The notes under the pieces were generated by a model. It saw only the letters and a program-made list of their open reading frames with translations. It was not told the origin of the DNA and did not search any database. From contig JAFTEC010000048.1 of assembly GCA_017453865.1 (NCBI GenBank), positions 1 to 50,530 of the forward strand: a stretch of 50,530 nt of DNA, read 5' to 3'. The position numbers and the translations under genes were made by a program. The DNA comes from Lachnospiraceae bacterium. Its GTDB lineage: Bacteria; Bacillota; Clostridia; Lachnospirales; Lachnospiraceae. Of this stretch, positions 43,891-50,530 are shown piece after piece; positions within the stretch are counted from its first letter, which is position 1, and each line of letters starts with the position of its first letter.

Positions 43891-46293
43891 CTAGTCGTTC
43901 CTGAAAATCGCGATCGTCACTCCGGAATCGCCTTCCCCGAATTCGCCCTCACGGAATTCCTGCACGTAGCGGCAGTTTTTCAGGTATGAGCGGACTGTTT
44001 CCCTTAAGATGCCGGAGCCCTTTCCGTGAACTATACGTACCTGGGACAGGTGTGAAACATAGGCATCGTCGAGATAGGCGGAGAGCTCCTCCCTGGCGTC
44101 ATCCGAGTTTTTCCCGATAAGGTTTATCTCGGGATGAATGGTCTTCGTATGACCCAGAGGCTTTTTCCCTGAGGAAAGGCTCCCGTTGCCGTATCCACGG
44201 CGAACCGTGTCCTCGGAATTCAGGTCGTTAATATTTACCTTGTACTTAATAATACCACATTGCACGGATAAATTCCCGTCATTATTGGGAAGAGTCTGTA
44301 CTGTCCCCTTTAGATTAAGGGAGATTATCCGCACATTCATTCCGATCTTTATCTGTTTTCGTTTAAGATTCCCATTCGGCCTGTCCTGCTCCGCTACGGC
44401 AGAAAGAGAGGGGGAGAGACCGGATGAGGGCGAAAGAGTTTTATTGAGGGATTCACGCAACGCGGCCCTGTCCCTTTCCGCAGCCTTGATCGTATCGGAA
44501 TCCGCGTACTTTTGCATATTTCTTATGGCTGCATCTGCGGTTTCCTTGGCCTCCTTCAAGATATTACGGGCTTCCTCCTTCGCTGAGGAGAGGATCTTTT
44601 CCTTTGATTCGTTTAAGCGCTGGCGGCCGGAATCAAGCTCCGACTGGAGGCGCTCTATCTCAGCCTGTGTATCGCTTATCTCCTTCTGCTTTTTTTCGAG
44701 TGTTACCCGGTTTTCCTCAAGACTTGCGAGAACCTGCTCGAATTTCTCGTCCTCCTCGTTTACCCTTTTCTTTGCATCAGCTATTATCTTCTCCGGAAGT
44801 CCCAGCCTTTTTGATATGGCAAAGGCATTGCTTTTTCCGGGAACACCCACGAGTATCCTGTAGGTGGGACGGAGAGATTCCACATCAAATTCGAGGCAGG
44901 CGTTCTCGACCCAGGCTGTGGAAAGCGCGTATTCCTTGAGCTCCGGATAGTGGGTGGTGGCCATGGTACGTATGCTTTTTTTGTGCAGGAAATCAAGGAC
45001 CGCCATAGCGAGGGCAGCTCCCTCGGTGGGATCCGTTCCCGCACAGAGCTCATCAAAGAGGCAGAGGCAGGTGATATTGGCATCCTTAAGAATCTCCACG
45101 ATATTGGTCATATGGGATGAAAAGGTGGAGAGGGACTGCTCTATACTCTGCTCATCACCGATATCCGCGTAGATCTCCCGGAAAAAGGAGAGGGCGCTCC
45201 TGTCACCTGCGGGAATATGGAGCCCCGATAAGCCCATGAGCTCAAGAAGCCCTACGGTCTTTAAGGAAACGGTTTTTCCTCCCGTATTCGGTCCGGTAAC
45301 CACCAGGAGATCAAAGCTCTCACCAAGCTCCACATCTATGGGTACCACCGCAGCTCTGTCGATAAGGGGATGTCGGGCGGCCCTTAAGCGTATTATCTCT
45401 CCGGTATTGAATTCGGGCCTTACAGCGTTCATATCGAGGGCTAAGGAAGCTTTTGCAAAGATAAAATCAAGCTCTGCCATTATATTAAGATCTGCTTCTA
45501 TTATCTCCGCATTCTGTCCGGCTTCGAAGGATAGGGCTTTTAATATGGAATTGATCTCCTCCCTTTCCTTTAGCTCCAGCTCCTTTATCTCATTATTCAT
45601 TTCCACAACGGCCTTCGGTTCAATGAAAAGGGTGGAGCCTGTGCCCGACTGGTCATGGACTATCCCCGGAACCTGGGATTTGTATTCGCTTCGGACCGGT
45701 ATGCAGTAACGGTTGTCCCTCGTCACTATCATTCTGTCCATAAGATATTCGGAGATACGGCCGCTTATCATCTTTGAGAGAGTGGAGTGGACATTGCTGC
45801 GGGTATTCTTTATCTTTCGGCGGATATCCTTTAATTCAGGGCTTGCATCATCGGAAACGGTATCGGAATCCAGGATGCAGCGCCGGATCTCCTTTGCCAC
45901 GTAGTCAAGGCTTTCAAGGCAGCTGAAGCGGTCGTCAAGGGAATCAGGGATCCGGTTTTCTTCCGTATCACTATCGCCATATGACTTTACTTCCTTTGTG
46001 ACTTCAAGGAAGGATGAGATATCCAGAAGCTCCGGCATGCTTAATACAGCTCCGGCAACTGCCTGCTTCAGAGAGCGGCCTGTATCACGGACCCCTGAAA
46101 AGGAGGGGCTCCCATATTTAAAAATACGCTGCAGCGCGTCCTCGGTCTCGTCCTGGGCGTGCTCTATGTCCTCTATGCTTCCAAAGGGCACCAGACCTTT
46201 GCAGAGCTCCTTTCCCTTTTCCGAGCCGGCCTTGGCTTCAAGCAGAGTAAGGATCTTATCAAATTCAAGTGTATGCAGTACTTTCTTGTTCAT
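43891..46293 (-). CDS. mutS2: MutS2 family ATPase/endonuclease with Smr domain
   Basis: An 800-residue protein on the minus strand. The N-terminal lever region starts MNKKVLHTLEFDKILTLLE; Walker A is VTGPNTGGKTVSLKT near residue 335; Walker B and family blocks are LCLFDELCAGTDPTEGAAL and TTHYPELKEYAL; a long coiled coil follows (520-620); the C-terminal Smr nuclease domain has INLIGKNSDDAREEL and VRIVHGKGSGILRETV. MutS2 suppresses recombination and, in Firmicutes, also rescues collided ribosomes. ATG 46293 is the family start; the frame extends upstream without homology. No ribosome site is seen, and TACAAT ends eight bases before the ATG, suggesting a leaderless message. It ends in TAG. Confidence 0.93.
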   Translation of the reverse strand: MNKKVLHTLEFDKILTLLEAKAGSEKGKELCKGLVPFGSIEDIEHAQDETEDALQRIFKYGSPSFSGVRDTGRSLKQAVAGAVLSMPELLDISSFLEVTKEVKSYGDSDTEENRIPDSLDDRFSCLESLDYVAKEIRRCILDSDTVSDDASPELKDIRRKIKNTRSNVHSTLSKMISGRISEYLMDRMIVTRDNRYCIPVRSEYKSQVPGIVHDQSGTGSTLFIEPKAVVEMNNEIKELELKEREEINSILKALSFEAGQNAEIIEADLNIMAELDFIFAKASLALDMNAVRPEFNTGEIIRLRAARHPLIDRAAVVPIDVELGESFDLLVVTGPNTGGKTVSLKTVGLLELMGLSGLHIPAGDRSALSFFREIYADIGDEQSIEQSLSTFSSHMTNIVEILKDANITCLCLFDELCAGTDPTEGAALAMAVLDFLHKKSIRTMATTHYPELKEYALSTAWVENACLEFDVESLRPTYRILVGVPGKSNAFAISKRLGLPEKIIADAKKRVNEEDEKFEQVLASLEENRVTLEKKQKEISDTQAEIERLQSELDSGRQRLNESKEKILSSAKEEARNILKEAKETADAAIRNMQKYADSDTIKAAERDRAALRESLNKTLSPSSGLSPSLSAVAEQDRPNGNLKRKQIKIGMNVRIISLNLKGTVQTLPNNDGNLSVQCGIIKYKVNINDLNSEDTVRRGYGNGSLSSGKKPLGHTKTIHPEINLIGKNSDDAREELSAYLDDAYVSHLSQVRIVHGKGSGILRETVRSYLKNCRYVQEFREGEFGEGDSGVTIAIFRND

Positions 46294-46300
46294 ATGGAGT

Positions 46301-46352
46301 ATTGTACCACATATTCCGGTAAGTAGACACGATATGCTCTGGATGATAAAAT
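46301..46352. promoter_or_regulatory. Divergent promoters between mutS2 and the HtrA-like gene
   Basis: Plus strand: TAGACA (46324-46329), 17-base spacer, TAAAAT (46347-46352), with the ATG only nine bases past the -10. Minus strand: TACAAT (46306-46301), with the mutS2 ATG eight bases past it and only a poor -35. Neither gene has a ribosome site, so both mRNAs may be leaderless. Confidence 0.55.
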
Positions 46353-46360
46353 AGCCTGGT

Positions 46361-47806
46361 ATGGACGAGAATAATTCTTCTGAATACCAGTTTATAAAAG
46401 AGACCATAAAGGAGCGCCCCTTAAACAAAAAGAAGATTCTTACAAGGGTGATCATGGTTCTTATCTGCGCACTTCTTTTCGGTGCTGTTTCGGCAGGGGT
46501 ATTTATCCTGACTGTCCGGCAGTACCTGACGGAAAGAGGGGACGGTATAGATCCCGTCAATATTCCAATGGATGAGGAGATGGTTTCCGCAGACGAAGAG
46601 CCTGAGGAGCCGGCGGAAGAAAGCGGTGAAGAGCCTGTGAAGGAGGAAGAGACCGGCGTTTCCGGAAATACGGCGGAGACAGACGAGGCGGCCTCTGAGG
46701 AATCCACGGCGGAGACTCCTTCGGAAGGGGTGTCGGCAGATAAAACCGAGAAAAAGATAGTCTCATACAATATCACCGAGCATGTTTCGCTTTCCGTTGA
46801 GGATTATAAAAGCCTTTACAGGACCTTAAAGGGAGTGGCAACAGAGGTGGGACGTTCTGTGGTTTCCGTCACCACGGTTGTCAACGATACGGACTGGTTC
46901 GATAATTCCTACGAGGATTCCAATACCGTATCGGGACTTATCGTCGCCAATAACGGCAAGGATCTCCTTATCCTGGCGGAAATGCCCGCCACTGATGAGG
47001 ATATGGAGCTCAAGGTGACCTTCGCGGACGGAGCAACTCTTCCGGGAGATGTGAAGCAGGATGACCCGGAGACCGGACTTTCCATTATTTCTGTTCCCCT
47101 GGAATCAATATCCGAAGAGACCGCTAAGGAGATAAAGGAAGCGGAGCTTGGAAATTCAAGGGGATCGAATATTGTGGGACTTCCCGTTATGGCTCTCGGA
47201 GCACCCTTAGGGATACAGGGAAGCCAGTGCTTCGGACGGACTACGGGCAATCAGCGGGAAATATCCTTTCCCGATAAAAATATCCATGTGCTGAGCACGG
47301 ATATCTACGGAAGTGAAAATGCCACCGGGGTGATCACGGACTATGACGGGAATGTCATAGGTATAATCTCCGGAGATACAGCTATGGACGACATGCCGAA
47401 TCTTATTTCAGGATATGCGATCTCTGATCTGAAGGGCATGATCGAGAGACTTTCAAACGGCTCTTCCGGCTGTTATCTCGGAATATACGGCACGGATGTC
47501 ACACCTGAGATAAACGAGAAGGAAGGAGTGCCCCTTGGGCTTTACGTTACCAGAGTCGCACTTGATTCTCCCGCAATGAGCGGAGGCATACAGAGCGGGG
47601 ATGTTATCACCCGTCTTGGCACAGCCGATATTTCATCCCTTTCGGATTATACCGAGCAGCTTATGAAATATCAGCCGGGGGATGAAGCGGTCATTACCGT
47701 TCAGCGCTATTCCCAGGGTGAGTATCAGGAGATGACATTTGAAATAGATTTCGGAAAGACCGGAGAAGTCCGGGAAGAGTTGAAAGGAGCAGATACGAAC
47801 CGATGA
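46361..47806 (+). CDS. Membrane-anchored HtrA/DegP-like PDZ protein, catalytic triad not recognisable
   Basis: A 481-residue protein: cytoplasmic N-terminus, transmembrane helix at 28-51, acidic Glu/Pro/Ser linker (62-130), a trypsin-like fold region (150-360) and a PDZ domain (370-455, YVTRVALDSPAMSGGIQSGDVITRLG). The fold is HtrA-like (VATEVGRSVVSV, NIVGLPVMALGAPLG, NVIGIISGD), but the usual GNSGGPL reads GSENATGVI (317-325) and the TNHHV-like block reads DLLILAEM (201-208), so Ser and His appear lost. It may be a pseudoprotease that binds or localises wall proteins. The promoter is immediately upstream and there is no ribosome site. yhaM overlaps its stop. Confidence 0.8.
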   Translation: MDENNSSEYQFIKETIKERPLNKKKILTRVIMVLICALLFGAVSAGVFILTVRQYLTERGDGIDPVNIPMDEEMVSADEEPEEPAEESGEEPVKEEETGVSGNTAETDEAASEESTAETPSEGVSADKTEKKIVSYNITEHVSLSVEDYKSLYRTLKGVATEVGRSVVSVTTVVNDTDWFDNSYEDSNTVSGLIVANNGKDLLILAEMPATDEDMELKVTFADGATLPGDVKQDDPETGLSIISVPLESISEETAKEIKEAELGNSRGSNIVGLPVMALGAPLGIQGSQCFGRTTGNQREISFPDKNIHVLSTDIYGSENATGVITDYDGNVIGIISGDTAMDDMPNLISGYAISDLKGMIERLSNGSSGCYLGIYGTDVTPEINEKEGVPLGLYVTRVALDSPAMSGGIQSGDVITRLGTADISSLSDYTEQLMKYQPGDEAVITVQRYSQGEYQEMTFEIDFGKTGEVREELKGADTNR

Positions 47807-48756
47807 AATATATAGCCGATCTGAATGAGGGCGACAGTCTTTCGGACATTTATCTCTGCAAATACAAGGTGCAGGCAGAGACCAGGAACGGCAAGCCATA
47901 TTATAATGTGATACTTCAGGACAAAACAGGGACCCTGGATGCAAAGGTATGGGAGATCAATTCCGACGGGATAGCGGATTTTGACGTTATGGACTTTATC
48001 TATGTCGTCGGCGATGTTTCCAGATACCAGGGGGCGCTGCAGGCATCACTCAGGAGGATAAAGGTTGCGAGAGATAATGAGTATATCGCATCCGACTATC
48101 TCCCAGTCAGTCCCTACAGCATCGACAATATGTATACCGACCTCAAGGCGGTAATAGAAACCGTAAAGAATCCCCATCTGAATCTTTTATTAAAGAGCTT
48201 TTTTATCGAGGATGAAGGCCTCGCGGAGCTTTTCAGGACACGCTCCGCCGCGAAGACCATTCACCACAGCTTTGTCGGAGGTCTGATGCAGCACACGCTG
48301 GCGGTAACAAGGCTCTGTAAGTACTATACAAAGGCATATTCCGCTCTGAACCATGACCTGCTTATCAGTGCGGCTCTCTTGCATGACATAGGGAAAGTAA
48401 GGGAGATATCGGACTTTCCCCAGAATGATTATACAGATGACGGACAGCTCCTCGGGCACATCGTCATGGGGGCGGAAATGATAGGGGAGAAGGCACGAAA
48501 AATACCGGATTTTCCTCCGAAGCTTTTAAGAGAACTGCAGCACTGTATCCTTGCGCATCACGGCGAGTATGAATACGGCTCTCCCAAAAAGCCTGCCCTG
48601 ATGGAAGCCCTGGCTCTTAATATGGCTGATAATACCGACGCCAAAATGGAAACCTTCAGTGAGATCATTTCGGGCTTAAGCGCTGAAAAGAAGGATCAGT
48701 GGCTGGGCTTCAACAGGCTCTTCGAGTCCAACATCAGAAAAGCCGGGGATTGGTGA
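47803..48756 (+). CDS. yhaM: 3'-5' exoribonuclease YhaM-like (OB fold plus HD domain)
   Basis: A 317-residue nuclease. The N-terminal OB fold (residues 8-90, YYNVILQDKTGTLDAKVWE) binds nucleic acid and the HD domain follows with HHSFVGGLMQHTLAV, SAALLHDIGKVREI, GHIVMGAEM and LAHHGEYEYGSPKKPALMEALAL, the metal-binding set of YhaM. It should trim RNA 3' ends and possibly act on DNA. It overlaps the HtrA-like gene by ATGA. Its stop codon (48754-48756) lies within the first palindrome of the following array. Confidence 0.92.
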   Translation: MKYIADLNEGDSLSDIYLCKYKVQAETRNGKPYYNVILQDKTGTLDAKVWEINSDGIADFDVMDFIYVVGDVSRYQGALQASLRRIKVARDNEYIASDYLPVSPYSIDNMYTDLKAVIETVKNPHLNLLLKSFFIEDEGLAELFRTRSAAKTIHHSFVGGLMQHTLAVTRLCKYYTKAYSALNHDLLISAALLHDIGKVREISDFPQNDYTDDGQLLGHIVMGAEMIGEKARKIPDFPPKLLRELQHCILAHHGEYEYGSPKKPALMEALALNMADNTDAKMETFSEIISGLSAEKKDQWLGFNRLFESNIRKAGDW

Positions 48757-48953
48757 AACGTCCGGTGGACGTTTCACGACCCCGCTTACGAGCGCCGAGC
48801 GCGAGTGGGGTCCGGTGGAAACGTCCGGTGCAAAATGTGCCGGTGGCACATTTTGAATGCCGAATAGACACGCTATGCGTGTCTGGCATCGGGTTTCACG
48901 GGCACGCTTTGACGCGCCGGGTGCGTCAGTGCCCCGGTGGAAAACGCCACCGG
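48753..48953. repeat. Array of six to seven palindromes between yhaM and the RNA methyltransferase gene
   Basis: In order: GTGAAACGTCC-GGT (48753-48777, 11-bp stem), ACCCC/GGGGT (48779-48811, imperfect inside), CAAAATGTGCC-GGT (48831-48855, 11 bp), ATGCC..AGACACGC-TAT (48857-48889), GGGCAC/GTGCCC (48900-48934) and CCGGTGG/CCACCGG (48934-48953). CCGGTG linkers recur between them. The fifth unit equals the fliJ-array module at 29 of 35 bases. The array begins in the yhaM stop and ends about ten bases before the next gene's ribosome site. Confidence 0.92.
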
Positions 48954-48977
48954 AAAAACGATTGGAGGGCAGAACAG

Positions 48978-50432
48978 TTGTTTAAGAAAAATGAAATAAT
49001 CAAGGCTGTGATCGACGGCCTTGGAAATGACGGGGAAGGCATCGCACATATTGATGGCTTTCCCTTCTTTATAAAGGACTGTGCACCGGGGGACAGGGTA
49101 ACCGCGAAGGTTATGAAGGTGAAGCGGAGCCTGGGCTATGCCAGGCTTATTTCCGTTGATGAGCCGTCGGAAGACAGGATCACTCCGGAGTGTCCGGTTT
49201 CCCAAAGCTGTGGAGGCTGCACTCTCCAGCATATCTCCTACGATGCGGAGCTGAGGTACAAGGACGAGAAGGTTTATAACTGTCTCCTGCGTATAGGAGG
49301 GATAGAGCGGGAAATACTTGACAGTGTGCGTGAACCGATAGTTCCTTCGGAAAATGTTTTCCGATACAGAAACAAGGCGCAATACCCCATTGGAGCGGAT
49401 AAAGATGGGAAGGCGGTTGCGGGTTTCTTCTCCGGAAGAACCCACCATATCGTGCCTCAGGAGGACTGCAGGCTTTCTCCTCCGGAATTCGGGCTTATTA
49501 TCCGCACCGTACTGGATTATATAGATGAATTTCATATCCCTGTATACGATGAGATGACGGGTAAAGGGCTTATACGCCATGTACTTATCAGAAAGGGCTT
49601 TGCTACGGGGGAGATAATGTGCTGCCTGGTATCGGCTTCAGCGGAGCTTCCGAAGCTTGATGAGCTGGCGGAAAGGCTTATCAGGATCCCCGGGATGAAG
49701 TCAGTCTGTCTCAATATCAACCCCCAAAGGACCAATGTGGTACTGGGAAGCAGGACGGTGCCTGTTTCGGGGGAGCCATATATTGAGGATATCCTTTGCG
49801 GCTTAAGGTTCAGGATATCGCCCCTTTCCTTTTATCAGATCAATTCGGTAATGGCTGAAAAGCTGTATGCCAAAGCCCTTGAATATGCGGACCTTAATGA
49901 TGTCGGTGATATTGACAAGGTTTCTGAAAAGACTATATCGGGGGATGTAATTTCCGGACCGCTTTCTCAGGACAATGTGATATGGGATATCTGCTGTGGC
50001 ATAGGAACAATAACGCTTGCCGCTGCTGCGGCATCGAAAAACAGCTTTGTGCATGGGGTGGAGATAGTTTCGGATGCAGTACGTGATGCAGAAAGGAATG
50101 CCGGGCTCAATTCCATACAAAACGTTGATTTTACCGCCGCGGCAGCGGAAGACTATCTGCCTGAGTTCTACAGGAATAACCCGGACTCCAAAGCAGATAC
50201 GGTGATCCTCGACCCTCCCAGAAAGGGTCTGGCACCGGAGGTCCTAAACACCGTGGCGGCTCTCGCCCCAAACCGCATAGTCTACGTATCCTGCGATCCC
50301 GCCACCCTTGCCCGGGATCTGAAGCTCCTTCTGTCCTCGGGCTACAGGCTGGAGAGATACCGCCCCTTCGACCAGTTTGCGAGGACGGGGCATGTGGAGA
50401 CTGTGGTTCTGCTAACAAGGCAGAATACCTGA
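48978..50432 (+). CDS. rlmD: 23S rRNA (uracil-5-)-methyltransferase, RlmD/TrmA family
   Basis: A 484-residue SAM-dependent enzyme methylating uridine at C5. N-terminal TRAM domain (residues 3-60, IDGLGNDGEGIAHIDGFPFF); Fe-S or metal cysteine set CPVSQSCGGCTLQHI; Rossmann methyltransferase with VIWDICCGIGTITLAAAA, DPPRKGLAPE and the catalytic Cys in IVYVSCDPATLARDL. Residues 315-335 hold a short extra loop (DIDKVSEKTISGDVISGPLSQ) not typical of the core. TTG 48978 is the start: GGAGGG lies eight bases upstream and the family N-terminus fits; the open frame back to 48699 only reads the palindrome array. Exact target uridine is not set by sequence alone. Confidence 0.9.
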   Translation: MFKKNEIIKAVIDGLGNDGEGIAHIDGFPFFIKDCAPGDRVTAKVMKVKRSLGYARLISVDEPSEDRITPECPVSQSCGGCTLQHISYDAELRYKDEKVYNCLLRIGGIEREILDSVREPIVPSENVFRYRNKAQYPIGADKDGKAVAGFFSGRTHHIVPQEDCRLSPPEFGLIIRTVLDYIDEFHIPVYDEMTGKGLIRHVLIRKGFATGEIMCCLVSASAELPKLDELAERLIRIPGMKSVCLNINPQRTNVVLGSRTVPVSGEPYIEDILCGLRFRISPLSFYQINSVMAEKLYAKALEYADLNDVGDIDKVSEKTISGDVISGPLSQDNVIWDICCGIGTITLAAAAASKNSFVHGVEIVSDAVRDAERNAGLNSIQNVDFTAAAAEDYLPEFYRNNPDSKADTVILDPPRKGLAPEVLNTVAALAPNRIVYVSCDPATLARDLKLLLSSGYRLERYRPFDQFARTGHVETVVLLTRQNT

Positions 50433-50530
50433 CAATCCTTGAATTTACGCACTTTTGCGAGTTTTTCTCTTTCAATTATGTGGAGGAAAATCGCAAGGAA
50501 AAAACCCTGATTCAGAAAATTACCGTGGCG

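Noticed and set aside
46294..46776. N-terminal extension of mutS2 on the minus strand
   Set aside because: The extra 161 codons are Ser/Pro-rich, antisense to the HtrA-like gene and unlike MutS2; the family N-terminus starts at 46293.
48699..48977. Longer start for the RNA methyltransferase
   Set aside because: This part translates yhaM's end and the palindrome array; TTG 48978 has a ribosome site and the TRAM domain start.
50433..50530. Start of a further gene at the right edge
   Set aside because: A GGAGG occurs near 50481, but no start codon with a convincing reading frame follows before the window ends.

Overview
The window looks like a chromosomal segment from a motile, anaerobic member of the Clostridia, most likely family Lachnospiraceae. 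The evidence is the flagellar gene order flgB-flgC-fliE-fliF-fliG-fliH-fliI-fliJ followed by a MotE-like gene, a type III glutamine synthetase, an anaerobic (class III) ribonucleotide reductase, a three-gene oxidoreductase set ending in a DUF1667 protein behind glpK-glpF, strong AGGAGG-type ribosome binding sites, and many genes joined by TAATG, TGATG or ATGA overlaps. The genus cannot be fixed by eye. No tRNA, rRNA, CRISPR array, transposase or phage gene was seen.

Layout. 1-4451: end of a glycerol-utilisation operon (glycerol kinase 3' end, aquaglyceroporin, two FAD oxidoreductases, DUF1667 protein), closed by a strong terminator. 4452-8338: an accessory stretch with a hairpin-rich intergenic region, a secreted beta-helix/GNPP-repeat protein, an orphan AAA-type ATPase and a divergent C39-like cysteine peptidase. 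8342-16553: flagellar basal body, C-ring and export-ATPase operon, which stops after the MotE-like gene. 16642-22692: thioesterase, SbcD/SbcC nuclease, a membrane protein and a cation/proton antiporter. 23003-31206: envelope cluster (large secreted amidase, lipoprotein, family-10-like glycoside hydrolase, Maf, MBOAT acyltransferase, SGNH/DltD-like protein). 31314-37253: signal peptidase I, two aminotransferases, glutamine synthetase III and an SH3-amidase. 37254-39670: nrdD behind a structured leader, with an in-frame amber codon at codon 17. 39760-43765: a hybrid histidine kinase, a double-receiver protein and, convergent, an OmpR/PhoB regulator. 43891-50432: mutS2, a membrane-anchored HtrA-like protein without a recognisable catalytic triad, a YhaM-like nuclease and an RlmD/TrmA-family RNA methyltransferase.

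The most unusual content is in the gaps. At least five intergenic regions (4569-4818, 9695-9978, 15433-15573, 22693-22789, 48753-48953) carry closely packed palindromes, many with perfect 7-12 bp stems and 3-nt loops (often GAA, GGT or AGT). One 35-bp module recurs 33 kb apart (15457-15491 and 48900-48934, 29/35 identical). At fliJ and yhaM the palindrome contains the stop codon of the upstream gene. Other points worth checking are the nrdD amber codon and its terminator/antiterminator-like leader, a Maf protein with an apparent dehydrogenase-derived N-terminus, probable leaderless starts, and the degenerate HtrA-like protein.
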